Source: a delta proteobacterium NaphS2
Lineage (GTDB): Bacteria; Desulfobacterota; DSM-4660; Desulfatiglandales; Desulfatiglandaceae
Assembly: GCA_000179315.1 (NCBI GenBank)
Contig: ADZZ01000140.1
Coordinates: 1-53,242, forward strand
Direction of reading: 5' to 3'
Length of the DNA: 53,242 bases
The notes below the pieces were generated by a model. That model was not told where the DNA came from and ran no database searches. It saw only the letters and a list, made by a program, of their open reading frames with translations. This document shows, one piece after another, positions 17,068 to 27,404 of this stretch. Both the position numbers and the translations under genes were made by a program. The stretch's first letter is position 1; the number at the start of each line of letters is the position of its first letter.

Positions 17068-17399
17068 TGATGGCGTCTGCATCTATGGACAGCAGCGGCG
17101 CGGGCAGGGGAAGCCTCAGGACCTATATCAGCGGATTTGTCCTTTCGGTGGTTTTGACCGTGATCCCGTTCGCACTGGTAATGGGCGGCGGAGTGCCCCG
17201 CAGTGTCGTGATATGGGGCATATGCGGCGCGGGGATCGTGCAGATCTTCATCCACCTGCATTACTTCCTGCACCTGGATACCTCTTCCGCGGCCCGCTGG
17301 AACGTGATGGCCCTGGTGTTCACCCTGCTGATCATATTCATTTTCGTCGGCGGCACCGTGTGGGTCATGGTCACCCTGAATTCCCGTATGATGTGGTGA
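17067..17399 (+). CDS. cyoD: Cytochrome o-type quinol oxidase subunit IV
   Basis: A 110-residue, three-helix accessory subunit, the normal length for CyoD. The motif IFIHLHYFLHLD in the middle is diagnostic. The start overlaps the cyoC stop (TAATG) and the stop overlaps the cyoE start (TGATG). It helps assemble copper-B in subunit I. Confidence 0.93.
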   Translation: MMASASMDSSGAGRGSLRTYISGFVLSVVLTVIPFALVMGGGVPRSVVIWGICGAGIVQIFIHLHYFLHLDTSSAARWNVMALVFTLLIIFIFVGGTVWVMVTLNSRMMW

Positions 17400-18283
17400 T
17401 GCAACACACGATCAAAAATTGCCTGCTGGTTACCAAGCCTGGAATCGTCCTGGGGAATCTGATTCCCGCGTCTGCCGGCTTTTTTCTGGCGTCAAAGGGG
17501 CATATCAATGTCCCCTTGTTGCTCTCCACCCTCACGGGCATATCCCTGGTGGTGGCCTCGGCGTGCGTGCTCAACAACTGTATTGACAGAAACATGGACC
17601 GTAAGATGGCCCGCACGCGCAACCGGGTCATGGCCCGGGGGCTCATTTCATTGAAGGCCGCCGTTTCCTACGCCGTCCTGCTGGGCATGGCCGGCATCTG
17701 GCTTCTCTTACGGGCGACCCAGCCGCTGTGCGTTGCGGTGGTGCTGTCCGGGTTCTTGATCTATGTGGGCGTATACAGCCTCCATCTGAAGCGCCGTTCC
17801 GTGCATGCCACGCTGGTGGGGAGTCTGGCCGGCGTGGCCCCGCCCCTTGCCGGATATTGCGCGGTCACAGGCCGCTTGGATACAGGGGCGTTGCTCCTGT
17901 TTTTGATTTTCAGCCTGTGGCAGATGCCCCATTGCTACGCCATCGCCATTTTCCGACGGCATGATTACGCCGCCGCAAGATTTCCGGTGGTGCCGGTCAC
18001 CCAAGGGATCCCGGCCGCAAAGCGGCACATTGTGGGTTATGCGGCGGCCTTTGTGGCGGCCACGCTGATGCTGACCTTCGTCGGCTACACGGGCTATGGC
18101 TACCTCGCGGTTGCGGTGGTGCTGGGTCTGGTCTGGCTTTACATGGTGTGGTCGGGCTTCAGGACGGGGGACGACAATCGATGGGCCAGGCAGCTGTTTG
18201 CCTTTTCCTTCATGAGTATGTTGGTGTTGAGCGTCATGATGTCAATCGATTATACGCTGCCTCTCGACGCGGCATTGAAATAA
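17399..18283 (+). CDS. cyoE: Protoheme IX farnesyltransferase (heme O synthase)
   Basis: A 294-residue UbiA-family membrane prenyltransferase that converts heme B to heme O for the oxidase. The Asp-rich site is represented by NNCIDRNMDRKMARTRNR (about residues 58-76), and a second conserved loop is IAIFRRHDYAAARFPV. ATG 17399 overlaps the cyoD stop (TGATG). It is the last gene of the cyo operon, so the genes for the enzyme and its special heme travel together. Confidence 0.95.
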   Translation: MQHTIKNCLLVTKPGIVLGNLIPASAGFFLASKGHINVPLLLSTLTGISLVVASACVLNNCIDRNMDRKMARTRNRVMARGLISLKAAVSYAVLLGMAGIWLLLRATQPLCVAVVLSGFLIYVGVYSLHLKRRSVHATLVGSLAGVAPPLAGYCAVTGRLDTGALLLFLIFSLWQMPHCYAIAIFRRHDYAAARFPVVPVTQGIPAAKRHIVGYAAAFVAATLMLTFVGYTGYGYLAVAVVLGLVWLYMVWSGFRTGDDNRWARQLFAFSFMSMLVLSVMMSIDYTLPLDAALK

Positions 18284-18367
18284 ATCAGTGTCTATCCACA
18301 AATAAATCTTGGATACGAACGACCTTTTCATGTTACGATGATCATCTGAAGAAAGGAGCACGGGGTT

Positions 18368-18439
18368 ATGGAGATTGGGCTGATCGGTTCAGGATGCATG
18401 GGCGCGAATCACTGGAAACAGGGCATGGAGGCGTCATGA
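18368..18439 (+). pseudogene. 5' stub resembling 6-phosphogluconate dehydrogenase, ending at nuoA
   Basis: A 23-codon frame starts at ATG 18368 after AAAGGAG (18352-18358). It reads MEIGLIGSGCMGAN, which matches the start of bacterial 6-phosphogluconate dehydrogenases (pattern M-x-x-G-x-I-G-x-G-x-M-G-x-N, the NADP-binding turn), then degenerates (HWKQGMEAS) and stops at TGA 18437-18439. That TGA overlaps the nuoA ATG as ATGA. It is probably the broken 5' end of gnd, whose translation now runs into nuoA. A coincidental leader peptide cannot be excluded because only 14 residues carry the match. Confidence 0.5.
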
Positions 18440-18870
18440 CCGCCCCCATGTGGCCTCTGGCGGTCTTCTTCATTTTGGTGGTGGTCCTGGTAACCACCAT
18501 CCTGGGCCTTTCGTCCCTGTTGGGCGAGCGCCACAAGGATAGGACAACCGGGGAACCCTATGAATCAGGGATCCTGCCCACCGGACCGGCCCAACGGCGG
18601 ATCCCCGTCAAATACTACCTGGTGGCCGTGGCCTTCGTCCTGTTCGATCTGGAGGCCGTGTACATCTTTGCCTGGGCCGCGGCATTCCGCGACCTGGGAT
18701 GGACAGGCTACTTTCAGGTGGTGGTCTTTATCGGCATCCTTCTGGCGGCATTGATCTATTTCTGGCGAATCGGGGCATTGAACTGGGGACCCAAAGTCTG
18801 GAAGCCGGGAACGCGCCTGGCCGGACAGGCCGGCCCGGAGAGTACCGAACAGGAGGTGCCGGACCCATGA
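18436..18870 (+). CDS. nuoA: NADH-quinone oxidoreductase subunit A
   Basis: A 144-residue membrane subunit of complex I with three helices. The family segment [19 protein letters not shown] around the middle carries the conserved acidic pair. ATG 18436 has GGAGG at 18427-18431; the frame is open upstream but has no better start. A short stub frame ends within this start codon. First gene of a 13-gene nuo operon; it ends with an ATGA overlap into nuoB. Confidence 0.93.
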   Translation: MTAPMWPLAVFFILVVVLVTTILGLSSLLGERHKDRTTGEPYESGILPTGPAQRRIPVKYYLVAVAFVLFDLEAVYIFAWAAAFRDLGWTGYFQVVVFIGILLAALIYFWRIGALNWGPKVWKPGTRLAGQAGPESTEQEVPDP

Positions 18871-19499
18871 TTCACAGGAGCAACCGACCGGATGCTTCAC
18901 CGCGGCCGGGTGATGGTACGCTGGAACAGGCGGTGAAATCATCCGTCATACTGACCCGGCTCCAGGACATGCTGGCCTGGTCGCGCAAGCACTCCCTGTG
19001 GCCCTTTGGCTTCGGTCTTTCCTGCTGTTTTGTGGAGATGATGACCGCCATTACCAGCCGGTACGATATCTCCCGCTTCGGCGCCGAGGTGGTGCGCGCC
19101 TCGCCCAGGGAGGCCGACATGATCATCATCGCGGGGACCATGTTCGTCAAGATGGTCCCCGTTGTCAAACGCCTTTACGAACAGATGATGGCCCCCCGCT
19201 GGGTCATCTCCATGGGCTCGTGCGCCAACTCCGGCGGCATGTTCGATATCTACAGCGTGGTTCAGGGCGTGGATCAGTTCCTGCCGGTGGACGTCTATGT
19301 GCCCGGGTGCCCTCCCAGCCCCATGGCGTTCATGGAGGGACTCACCCTGCTTCAGGAAAAGGTGGCGACGGAGAAGAGACCCCTCAGCTGGGTCGTGGGT
19401 TCCCAGGACGTGGTCAGAGCCGAGATGCCCGCCCGCCGCGAACTCAAGCGGGATGAGCGTCAACAGGCCACCACATTGCGTTCTCCTGATGAGGTGTGA
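18867..19499 (+). CDS. nuoB: NADH-quinone oxidoreductase subunit B
   Basis: A 210-residue peripheral subunit that holds terminal iron-sulfur cluster N2, next to the quinone site. Its four ligands are visible: the tandem pair C53-C54 in LSCCFVEM, C119 in MGSCANSGG and C148 in VPGCPPSP. The last ~30 residues are charged and longer than in many homologues. The ATG overlaps the nuoA stop (ATGA). Confidence 0.96.
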   Translation: MIHRSNRPDASPRPGDGTLEQAVKSSVILTRLQDMLAWSRKHSLWPFGFGLSCCFVEMMTAITSRYDISRFGAEVVRASPREADMIIIAGTMFVKMVPVVKRLYEQMMAPRWVISMGSCANSGGMFDIYSVVQGVDQFLPVDVYVPGCPPSPMAFMEGLTLLQEKVATEKRPLSWVVGSQDVVRAEMPARRELKRDERQQATTLRSPDEV

Positions 19500-19504
19500 A
19501 CGCC

Positions 19505-21256
19505 ATGGGTATGGGGATCATCCAGGAACTGAAAAAACAGTTTGGACCGGAGATTCTGGCCGAACAGGCAACCATCGACGGTATCCCCACCCTTTGGGTG
19601 GCGCGGCAAGCGGCGCCCCGGGTACTGCGTTATCTGAAAACACAAATTTCCGACCCCTACGCCATGCTGTACGACCTGACCGCCATCGACGAGCGGGAGC
19701 GGCACCAGCGTGAAGGCCAGCCGGACAGTGCTTTCACGGTGGTCTATCATCTCCTGTCCTTTGAACGAAACAGCGACATCCGCATCAAGGTTCCGCTCAT
19801 GGATCCCCATCCGTCTCTACCCAGTATCACCGGGCTATGGCCGGCGGCCGACTGGTACGAACGGGAGGCGTGGGATCTTTTCGGCATCACCTTTGACGGT
19901 CACCAAAACCTTAAACGCATCCTGCTGCCGTCCACGTGGGAAGGGCACCCCTTGCGCAAGGAATATCCGGCCCGGGCCACCGAAGTGGGACCGGTGCATA
20001 TCTCGGAGGAGGAGATTATCGAAGACGAAAAAGCCCTCCAATTCAACCCTGGCGCATGGGGCTTGCCGGAGGCGGACCCGGACGGGGACAACGACTATCT
20101 GTTTCTCAATTTGGGTCCCCACCACACGGGCACCCACGGCGTCATCCGTTTTGTGCTGCAACTGGACGGCGAAGAGATCCGCCACGTGGTGCCCGACATT
20201 GGTTTCCACCATCGGGGCGCCGAAAAGATGGCCGAACGCCAGACCTGGCATACCTATATCCCTTACACCGACCGCATCGACTATCTGGGAGGTGTGATGA
20301 ATAATTTCGCCTATGTACTGGCCGTGGAAAAGCTGGCCGGCATCGAGGCGCCCCCCCGAGCCCAGGTGATCCGCGTCATGCTGGCCGAACTCTTCCGCCT
20401 GGCCAGCCATCTGGTGTGGCTGGGCACCTTTGCCTCGGATATCGGCGCCATGTCGCCCGTTTTTTTCACCTTCAACGACCGGGAACGCATTTTTGATATT
20501 GTGGAAGCCATTACCGGCGGCCGCATGCATCCCAGCTTTTTCCGCATGGGCGGTGTGGCCCTGGATCTGCCCCATGGCTGGGACCGACTGGTGCGCGATT
20601 TCCTGGACTATCTGCCAAAACGGCTCCGGGAATATGATCGGGTGGTCACCCGCAACCGGATCTTCAAGGCCCGTACCAAAGGGGTCGGCGCCTATACCAC
20701 CCGGGAGGCCGTGGAATGGGGGGTTACCGGTGCCGGATTGCGTGCCACCGGCCTGGAATGGGATTTTCGAAAAAAGCGACCCTACTCGGGATATGAGCAG
20801 TTCGATTTCGACATCCCCACCGGCGTTCACGGTGATTGCTTTGACAGGGCCCTGGTGCGCATGGAGGAAATGCGCCAGAGTCTGCGCATCGTGGAGCAGT
20901 GCGTCAAACAGATGCCGGAGGGTTCCTACAAGGCGGAACATCCGCTGACCGTCCCGCCCGTCAAGGATCGTGCACTCCATGATATTGAGACGCTTATTCA
21001 TCATTTTGTGAATGTGGCCTGGGGGCCGGTGATCCCGGCCGGAGAGGCCCACCAGGGTATCGAAGCGACCAAGGGAAACAACGGCTACTATCTCGTCAGC
21101 GACGGCGCGGGTTCCGCCTATCGCTGCCGGATTCGAACGCCGTCATTCCCCCATCTTCAGATGGTGCCGTTGATCAGCACGCGCGGCGCCATGGTGGCGG
21201 ATTTCATGGCCATTTTGGGGGCCGTGGATTTTGTCTTGGCGGATATTGACCGTTGA
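19505..21256 (+). CDS. nuoCD: Fused NADH-quinone oxidoreductase subunit C/D
   Basis: A 583-residue fusion. Residues ~1-190 are the NuoC (30-kDa) domain, including [15 protein letters not shown] and [17 protein letters not shown]. From about 195 the NuoD (49-kDa) domain begins, with [15 protein letters not shown], the quinone-site His residues, and the C-terminal [14 protein letters not shown] 19505 is preferred; GTG 19496 is an in-frame alternative overlapping nuoB. Fusion of C and D is the arrangement known from E. coli and some other groups, whereas many complex I operons keep them separate. Confidence 0.96.
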   Translation: MGMGIIQELKKQFGPEILAEQATIDGIPTLWVARQAAPRVLRYLKTQISDPYAMLYDLTAIDERERHQREGQPDSAFTVVYHLLSFERNSDIRIKVPLMDPHPSLPSITGLWPAADWYEREAWDLFGITFDGHQNLKRILLPSTWEGHPLRKEYPARATEVGPVHISEEEIIEDEKALQFNPGAWGLPEADPDGDNDYLFLNLGPHHTGTHGVIRFVLQLDGEEIRHVVPDIGFHHRGAEKMAERQTWHTYIPYTDRIDYLGGVMNNFAYVLAVEKLAGIEAPPRAQVIRVMLAELFRLASHLVWLGTFASDIGAMSPVFFTFNDRERIFDIVEAITGGRMHPSFFRMGGVALDLPHGWDRLVRDFLDYLPKRLREYDRVVTRNRIFKARTKGVGAYTTREAVEWGVTGAGLRATGLEWDFRKKRPYSGYEQFDFDIPTGVHGDCFDRALVRMEEMRQSLRIVEQCVKQMPEGSYKAEHPLTVPPVKDRALHDIETLIHHFVNVAWGPVIPAGEAHQGIEATKGNNGYYLVSDGAGSAYRCRIRTPSFPHLQMVPLISTRGAMVADFMAILGAVDFVLADIDR

Positions 21257-21267
21257 AGGAGGAGCGG

Positions 21268-21753
21268 ATGGCCATCAGTCCCCATGAACAACGAGAGATC
21301 GAAGCCCTTCTGCGCATCTATCCCACCCGCCGGGCCGTGGCGCTGGAGGCCTTGAAGATCGTTCAAGAGCCCAAGAAATGGGTAACCGATGAGGATCTTA
21401 GGGATGTGGCGGCCCTCCTTGAAATGGCGCCCGCGGAGCTGGACAGCCTGGCCACCTTTTACAGTCAGATTTTCCGCCGGCCCGTGGGCGAGCACGTGAT
21501 CCGCCTTTGCGACGGCGTCAGCTGCTGGATCATGGGCGAGACGGGACTGGAAGAACGTTTGTCCCGTTTGCTGAGCATCGGCCCGGGCGAAACCACGCCG
21601 GACCGGCGGTTTACCTGGCTGCCGGTGAGCTGTCTGGGCGTGTGCGAGCAGGCCCCCGCCATCATGATCGACGACGATTTGTACACCCGCATCCAACCCG
21701 AGGACCTGGATGCCATTCTTGAACGCTATGCCCATACAGGAGTTGAAAAATGA
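21268..21753 (+). CDS. nuoE: NADH-quinone oxidoreductase subunit E
   Basis: A 161-residue thioredoxin-fold subunit with a [2Fe-2S] cluster (N1a). Ligands are C81 and C86 (CDGVSC) and C122 and C126 (CLGVC). AAGGAGGAG at 21257-21265 supports ATG 21268 over an upstream TTG. It forms the NADH-input module with NuoF and NuoG and ends in an ATGA overlap with nuoF. Confidence 0.95.
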   Translation: MAISPHEQREIEALLRIYPTRRAVALEALKIVQEPKKWVTDEDLRDVAALLEMAPAELDSLATFYSQIFRRPVGEHVIRLCDGVSCWIMGETGLEERLSRLLSIGPGETTPDRRFTWLPVSCLGVCEQAPAIMIDDDLYTRIQPEDLDAILERYAHTGVEK

Positions 21754-23171
21754 AGCGGGAACGCCCCCTGACCGGTCATCTGCGGTCCGACGGCCAGCCC
21801 TTAGGCCTTGGCGAATACGAGGCGGTGGGCGGGTATCAGGGGTTGCGCGCGGCCCTGACAATGGAACCGCACCAGGTCATCAAGGTTGTTCAGGATTCGA
21901 CCCTGGGGGGACGGGGCGGCGCCGGTTTTTCCGCCGGAAGGAAATGGAGCTTTGTGCCCGACGAGGATCTTCATGAACGCCATGTCTTTCCCCACGAGAT
22001 GGTCGCGATGATCGAGGAACCTGACCAGTGGGGCCATGTGTCCGCCGGATTTACCACCGGGATCAAATGGAGTTTCATGCCCAAGGGTGAACATGCCGCA
22101 TCACAGGCCTACGTGGTGGCCAATGCCGATGAGATGGAACCGGGCGTTTTCAAGGACCGTGTGCTCATGGAAGGGAATCCCCACCAACTGATCGAGGGGA
22201 TGCTTATCACCGCCCATGCCATCGGCGCGAACACGGGGTATATCTTTTTGCGCTGGGCGTACAAAAAGGCGGCCCGGTGCATTGAAAAGGCCATTAACGA
22301 AGCCCATGAGGCGGGCTACCTGGGTGAGCACATTCTGGGAACGGATTTTGGTGTCGATATTTTTCTGCATACCAGCGCCGGCCGGTATATCTGCGGTGAG
22401 GCCACGGCCTTGCTCAATTCCCTGGAAGGCCGCCGCGCCAACCCGCGGGCCAAGCCGCCCCATACCGCCGCGGTCGGTCTGTGGGGACGGCCCACCGATG
22501 TGAACAATGTCGAGACCCTCTCCAATGTGCCGCACATCCTCAAGAACGGCGCCGACTGGTACAAGGACTTGAGTCTTACCGATGAGGGCGGTACCAAGAT
22601 TTACGGGGTCAGCGGCCGGGTCAAGGGACCCGGATGGTGGGAACTCCCCATGGGCACCACGGCGCGTGAAATCATCGAAGAGCATGCCGGCGGCATGGCG
22701 GATGGATACCGGTTGAGGGGGTTCCTTCCCGGGGGTGCGTCCACTGAATTCCTTCTGGCCGAGCACCTGGATGTGCCCATGGATGTGAAATCCGTGAGCG
22801 CCCTCGGCAGTCGCATGGGTTGCGGTACCATGATTATCCTGGATGACAAGACCTGCCCGGTGGGCATGGTGAACAATGTGATGCATTTTTTCGCCCGGGA
22901 GTCGTGCGGCTGGTGCACCCCCTGCCGGGAAGGACTGCCATGGACCTCCCGTGTATTGAGTGCCATCGAGGCCGGAGAGGGACATCCCGAAGATATGGAG
23001 CGGCTGCGCTCCCATGCGCGCTGGATCGGCGGACCCGACAGCACATTCTGCGCCCTGGCCCCGGGGGCCATGGAGCCCCTTCAAAGCGCACTTACCTATT
23101 TTGAAGATGATTTTCGGGAACATATCCGCCTGGGATGCTGCCCGTGGCGTCTTGAGGGAGGCACCCGCTGA
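21750..23171 (+). CDS. nuoF: NADH-quinone oxidoreductase subunit F (NADH/FMN), with internal insertion
   Basis: A 473-residue flavoprotein that oxidises NADH. The glycine-rich NADH/FMN loop GGRGGAGFSAGRKWSF begins near residue 53, the FMN motif NADEMEPGVFKDR comes later, and cluster N3 ligands are C386, C389, C392 (SCGWCTPC) and C434. Between the loop and the NADEMEPG motif lies an extra stretch: AGFSAGRKWSFVP (58-70) is repeated as AGFTTGIKWSFMP (99-111), 41 residues apart. Typical NuoF has one copy. All other catalytic parts look intact, so a functional but modified NADH site is likely. It overlaps nuoE (ATGA) and nuoG (TGATG). Confidence 0.95.
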   Translation: MKRERPLTGHLRSDGQPLGLGEYEAVGGYQGLRAALTMEPHQVIKVVQDSTLGGRGGAGFSAGRKWSFVPDEDLHERHVFPHEMVAMIEEPDQWGHVSAGFTTGIKWSFMPKGEHAASQAYVVANADEMEPGVFKDRVLMEGNPHQLIEGMLITAHAIGANTGYIFLRWAYKKAARCIEKAINEAHEAGYLGEHILGTDFGVDIFLHTSAGRYICGEATALLNSLEGRRANPRAKPPHTAAVGLWGRPTDVNNVETLSNVPHILKNGADWYKDLSLTDEGGTKIYGVSGRVKGPGWWELPMGTTAREIIEEHAGGMADGYRLRGFLPGGASTEFLLAEHLDVPMDVKSVSALGSRMGCGTMIILDDKTCPVGMVNNVMHFFARESCGWCTPCREGLPWTSRVLSAIEAGEGHPEDMERLRSHARWIGGPDSTFCALAPGAMEPLQSALTYFEDDFREHIRLGCCPWRLEGGTR

Positions 23172-25909
23172 TGGTGACCATTTACATCGAAGAAGAACCC
23201 TATGAGGTCCCGGAAGGCAAGAATCTCCTTGAAACCTGCCTGAGCCTGGGGTTTGACCTCCCCTATTTCTGCTGGCACCCTTCTTTGGGTTCCGCCGGTG
23301 CCTGCAGACAGTGTGCCGTCAAGCAGTTCAAGGACGAAAACGACACTAAAGGCCGCATCGTCATGGCCTGCATGACCCCGGTGAAAGACGGGGTGCGTAT
23401 CTCCATCCAGGATTCCGAGGCCAAGGAATTCCGCTCCAGGAATATCGAATGGCTCATGGCCAACCACCCCCACGATTGTCCGGTATGCGGCGAAGGGGGT
23501 GAGTGTCATCTCCAGGATATGACGGTCATGAGCGGGCACGTGCGCCGCGATCACCGTTTTGCCAAGCGGACCCATCACAATCAGGACCTGGGGCCACTGA
23601 TCGAGCACGAAATGAATCGCTGCATCAGTTGCTATCGTTGCGTCCGTTTCTATACGGATTACGCGGGGGGTCGTGATTTCAATGTGTTCGGGGCCCACGA
23701 CCATGTCTACTTTGGCCGTTTCGAGGACGGCCCCTTTGAAAGCGAATTCAGCGGCAACCTGGTGGAGATATGCCCCACCGGCGTTTTCACGGACAAGACC
23801 CTGCACGGTCATTACACCCGCAAGTGGGATCTGCAGACAGCGCCCTCCATTTGCGTCCTGTGCGGCGCCGGCTGTAACACCATTCCCGGCGAGCGCTACG
23901 GCACCCTGCGTCGCATCCGGAACCGCTATCATAGCGGCATCAATGGCTATTTTCTCTGTGACCGGGGGAGGTTCGGTTACGAATTCGTCAACAGCGAACG
24001 CCGGGTGCGGCATGCTGCGCGCCGTTTAAACAAAGGGGCTCCTTTAGAAGCCCTCTCCCAGGATCAGGCAGGGGAACACCTGGCCTCGATCCTATCCGCG
24101 CCTGGGAAAATGATCGGCATCGGGTCTCCGCGCGCATCCCTTGAAGCCAACTACGCCCTGCGGACCCTGGTGGGCGCGGAGCGGTTTTGCACGGGGATAG
24201 GGGCCGGCGAGGCCGGACTTCTAAGGCTGATCCTCGAAATTCTGCAAAAGGGCCCGGCCCGGTCCCCTTCCATATGGGACATGGAGAAATCCGACGCCGT
24301 GCTGGTGCTGGGAGAGGACGTGACCCAGGTAATGCCGCGGGCGGCCCTGGCCCTGCGGCAATCGGTCCGTCAGGAGCCCATCCGGGAGCTGGATCCGTTG
24401 CATATCCCCCTCTGGCAGGCGGCCGGGGTCCGGACGGCCATTCAGGATGAAAAGGGGCCTTTTTTTGTTGCCACGCCCCATGAGACCCGCCTCGATGACG
24501 TGGCCACCCTGACATATCGCGGGGCCCCGGATGACCTGGCGCGACTGGGCTTTGCCGTGGCCCATGTCCTGGACCCCAAGGTCCCTGTGGTAGAGGATCT
24601 CGAAAAAGAAATCCGTGTCATGGCTGAAGCCATTGCCGGCGACCTGAAAGCGGCCGAACGCCCGCTCATCGTGAGCGGAATCTCCTTGGGAAACCTTTCC
24701 CTGGTGCAGGCCGCGGCCAACATCGCTTTTGCACTGTGTGACGGGGAACAGACCGCCGACTTGGCTTTTCTGATCCCTGAAGCCAATACCATGGGCCTGG
24801 CCATGATGGATGGAATGGATTTGGATGTGGCCCTTGAGTTGGTACGAAAGCGGGTACGAAAAGGCGAGGCCGACAATGTGATCATTTTGGAAAACGACCT
24901 GTACCAACGCATGGCACCAAAAGAGGCCGACGCCCTGCTGGGAGCCGGTCAGGTGGTTGTGCTCGACTATCTGGAGACTGGGACCACCCGGAGGGCCGAT
25001 CTGGTGCTGCCCACGGCGACCTTTGCCGAGTGCACCGGGACCCTGGTTAACTACGAGGGGAGGGCACAGCGTTTTTTCCAGGTCTTTGAGCCCGCAGGGG
25101 ATCTGATCCCCTCCCATCGCCGGCTGGCCCGAATGGTGCACATGACGGGACGCGAAGGCTCGACCGCTTGGGACAATCTGGACGACATCACGAAGGCCCT
25201 GGCAGCTGAAATGCCCATCTTTGCGCCATTGCTCTCCGGGGTTCTGGCACCGGGTGCTCAATTGAAGGGCATGAAGGTGCCGCGCCAGTCGACGCGCTAT
25301 AGCGGACGCACTTCCATGCACGCCGACCGGAACGTTAATGTTCCGACACCGCCCCATGATTCCGATGCGCCGCTTTCCTTCTCCATGGAGGGGTTCCACG
25401 GGCCGCCGCCGGCAGCGCTAATTCCACGCTACTGGGCCCCGGGCTGGAACTCGGTCCAGGCACTCAACAAATTTCAAGAGGAGGTCGGCGGCCCCTTACG
25501 GGGTGGGGAAACCGGACAACGACTGATCGAGCTCCCGGCCCAACAGCACAAGTCTTACTTCGAAACCGTGCCACCGGCCTTCCGTCCGGAACCGGAAAAA
25601 TGGCTTTTTGTGCCCATGTACCACATGTTCGGCTCAGAGCCCCTGAGTATGGAGACGCCGGGGATTGCCCGACTGGCCCCGAGGCCTTCTCTGGCACTGA
25701 ATCCCGAGGATTTGGAAAGCCTGGGACTTTCGGAAGGCGCGGCGGTCCTGATTGGCCGTGGGCTTTCCCTGCCCGTTACCGCCGTGTCGTCCCTCCCCCG
25801 GGGGGTGGCCGGATTTCCCGTGGAAAAGGCCGGGTATCTATCCGGCACCCATGTGACGCTCGGTCCGGTCCCGGGCGCGGATGAGGATAAGAGGGAACCG
25901 CATGCCTGA
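23171..25909 (+). CDS. nuoG: NADH-quinone oxidoreductase subunit G
   Basis: A 912-residue iron-sulfur subunit. The N-terminal [2Fe-2S] ligands are C34, C45, C48, C67. The His-Cys3 cluster uses H99, C103, C106, C112, and the next [4Fe-4S] C151, C154, C157, C201. A further four-Cys set, C228, C231, C235 and C263, corresponds to cluster N7 of E. coli-type NuoG, which many bacteria lack. The rest is a molybdopterin-oxidoreductase-like domain without catalytic role in complex I, plus a C-terminal region of about 200 residues. It carries electrons from NuoF toward NuoI and NuoB. Confidence 0.95.
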   Translation: MVTIYIEEEPYEVPEGKNLLETCLSLGFDLPYFCWHPSLGSAGACRQCAVKQFKDENDTKGRIVMACMTPVKDGVRISIQDSEAKEFRSRNIEWLMANHPHDCPVCGEGGECHLQDMTVMSGHVRRDHRFAKRTHHNQDLGPLIEHEMNRCISCYRCVRFYTDYAGGRDFNVFGAHDHVYFGRFEDGPFESEFSGNLVEICPTGVFTDKTLHGHYTRKWDLQTAPSICVLCGAGCNTIPGERYGTLRRIRNRYHSGINGYFLCDRGRFGYEFVNSERRVRHAARRLNKGAPLEALSQDQAGEHLASILSAPGKMIGIGSPRASLEANYALRTLVGAERFCTGIGAGEAGLLRLILEILQKGPARSPSIWDMEKSDAVLVLGEDVTQVMPRAALALRQSVRQEPIRELDPLHIPLWQAAGVRTAIQDEKGPFFVATPHETRLDDVATLTYRGAPDDLARLGFAVAHVLDPKVPVVEDLEKEIRVMAEAIAGDLKAAERPLIVSGISLGNLSLVQAAANIAFALCDGEQTADLAFLIPEANTMGLAMMDGMDLDVALELVRKRVRKGEADNVIILENDLYQRMAPKEADALLGAGQVVVLDYLETGTTRRADLVLPTATFAECTGTLVNYEGRAQRFFQVFEPAGDLIPSHRRLARMVHMTGREGSTAWDNLDDITKALAAEMPIFAPLLSGVLAPGAQLKGMKVPRQSTRYSGRTSMHADRNVNVPTPPHDSDAPLSFSMEGFHGPPPAALIPRYWAPGWNSVQALNKFQEEVGGPLRGGETGQRLIELPAQQHKSYFETVPPAFRPEPEKWLFVPMYHMFGSEPLSMETPGIARLAPRPSLALNPEDLESLGLSEGAAVLIGRGLSLPVTAVSSLPRGVAGFPVEKAGYLSGTHVTLGPVPGADEDKREPHA

Positions 25910-26855
25910 AATACTGATAACCGTTCTGATCATTTTGTGCATGTTGCTTGGACCTCTTTTGGTTGCCGCCGCCAACATTTTTCTGGAACGAAGGCTCCTG
26001 GCCCTGTGGCAGGACCGCATCGGGCCCAACCGGGCAGGACCCTTCGGGCTGCTGCAGGTCATGGCGGACATGATCAAGATTTTCACCAAGGAGGACTGGA
26101 TCCCGCCCTTTGCCGACAAACCGCTGTTTGTCCTGGCGCCGGCCCTTGCCGTGGGGCCGGTGCTGCTCGCTTTTGCGGTGATTTGCGTGGCCCCGGGCGT
26201 TGCCGTGGCGGACCTCAACATCGGGCTGTTGTTCTTCCTGGGCATGTCATCCCTGGGCGCCTACAGCATGGTGCTGGCGGGCTGGGCTTCCAACAACAAA
26301 TACTCGCTCCTGGGCGGTGTACGGGCGGCGGCCCAAACATTGAGCTATGAAGTGTTCATGGGGTTATCGCTCATGGGGGTTGTGCTGTCGGCGGGTTCCT
26401 TCAACCTGGGTGAGATCGTGGCGGCACAGCGCAACATGTGGTTTGTGGTCCCTCAATTGGTGGGATTCGTCGTCTTTTTTATCGCCGGGCTGGCGGAAAC
26501 CCATCGTACCCCTTTCGATCTCACCGAGGCGGACAGTGAACTGATTGCCGGGTATCATACCGAATACTCGGGCATGAAATTCGGCATGTTCTTCCTGGGT
26601 GAATATGTGGGGATCACCCTGATCTCGGCCTTGATGGTCACCCTTTTCTTCGGGGGATGGCAGGGCCCTTTCCTGCCGCCGGTGGTCTGGTTTGTTATTA
26701 AGACATTTGTGTTCATCGCCATCTTCATCCTGATCCGGGCGAGCCTGCCGCGGCCCCGGTACGATCAGTTGATGGCCCTGGGATGGAAGGTTTTGTTGCC
26801 GTTGTCGCTGGTGAACATAGTGGTTACCGCGGGTATTTTGTTGGCCCGCGGCTGA
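25902..26855 (+). CDS. nuoH: NADH-quinone oxidoreductase subunit H
   Basis: A 317-residue, eight-helix membrane subunit at the quinone entrance. Family motifs include [19 protein letters not shown] near residue 26 and [20 protein letters not shown], whose acidic residues belong to the quinone/proton path. ATG 25902 lies 8 nt inside the end of nuoG with GAGGGA upstream. It links the peripheral and membrane arms. Confidence 0.96.
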   Translation: MPEILITVLIILCMLLGPLLVAAANIFLERRLLALWQDRIGPNRAGPFGLLQVMADMIKIFTKEDWIPPFADKPLFVLAPALAVGPVLLAFAVICVAPGVAVADLNIGLLFFLGMSSLGAYSMVLAGWASNNKYSLLGGVRAAAQTLSYEVFMGLSLMGVVLSAGSFNLGEIVAAQRNMWFVVPQLVGFVVFFIAGLAETHRTPFDLTEADSELIAGYHTEYSGMKFGMFFLGEYVGITLISALMVTLFFGGWQGPFLPPVVWFVIKTFVFIAIFILIRASLPRPRYDQLMALGWKVLLPLSLVNIVVTAGILLARG

Positions 26856-26871
26856 TAATGGGAGGGTTAAG

Positions 26872-27387
26872 GTGTTTTCGATTTTACGTTCCATCGCCTT
26901 GATTTTCACACACGCCATCCGTCCACGAGAGACCGTACAATACCCGGAGAAACGGCCGTACACGCCGCCACGCTTTCGCGGGCGCATTGTGCTGACTAGG
27001 GACCCGGATGGAGCGGAACGGTGCGTGGCCTGCTATCTCTGCTCGGCGGTCTGCCCCACCGATTGCATTGCCGTTCAAGGCGCCGTGGCGGAAGACGGCA
27101 GGCATTATGCCGCTTCCTTTCGCATCAACTTCGCCCGCTGCATCTATTGCGGCTTTTGTGAGGAGGCCTGTCCCACCCTGGCCATACAACTCTCGCCCGA
27201 TTTCGAGATGGGCGAATACAACCGTCATGATTTGGTCTATGAGAAGGAAGATTTACTGATCAGCGGCCCCGGCAAACACCCCGACTACAACTTTTACGGT
27301 GTGTCGGGTCTTTCCATCCGCGGCAAGGACAAGGGCCGGGCCGAAAACGAGTCGGCTCCGGTGGATGTACGCGGCCTGGTGCCGTAA
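26872..27387 (+). CDS. nuoI: NADH-quinone oxidoreductase subunit I
   Basis: A 171-residue ferredoxin-like subunit with two [4Fe-4S] clusters (N6a, N6b). Ligand sets are C51, C54, C57 plus C100, and C90, C93, C96 plus C61, within [12 protein letters not shown] and [15 protein letters not shown] 26872 is the start, with GGAGGG 6-11 nt upstream. It passes electrons to NuoB. Confidence 0.95.
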   Translation: MFSILRSIALIFTHAIRPRETVQYPEKRPYTPPRFRGRIVLTRDPDGAERCVACYLCSAVCPTDCIAVQGAVAEDGRHYAASFRINFARCIYCGFCEEACPTLAIQLSPDFEMGEYNRHDLVYEKEDLLISGPGKHPDYNFYGVSGLSIRGKDKGRAENESAPVDVRGLVP

Positions 27388-27404
27388 AGGGAGGGTTAAC
27401 CGTC

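Noticed and set aside
19835-21052. 405-codon open frame on the minus strand
   Set aside because: It is antisense to nuoCD and its composition follows the complement of that gene.
24221-25399. 392-codon open frame on the minus strand
   Set aside because: It lies antisense to nuoG and has no recognisable family features.
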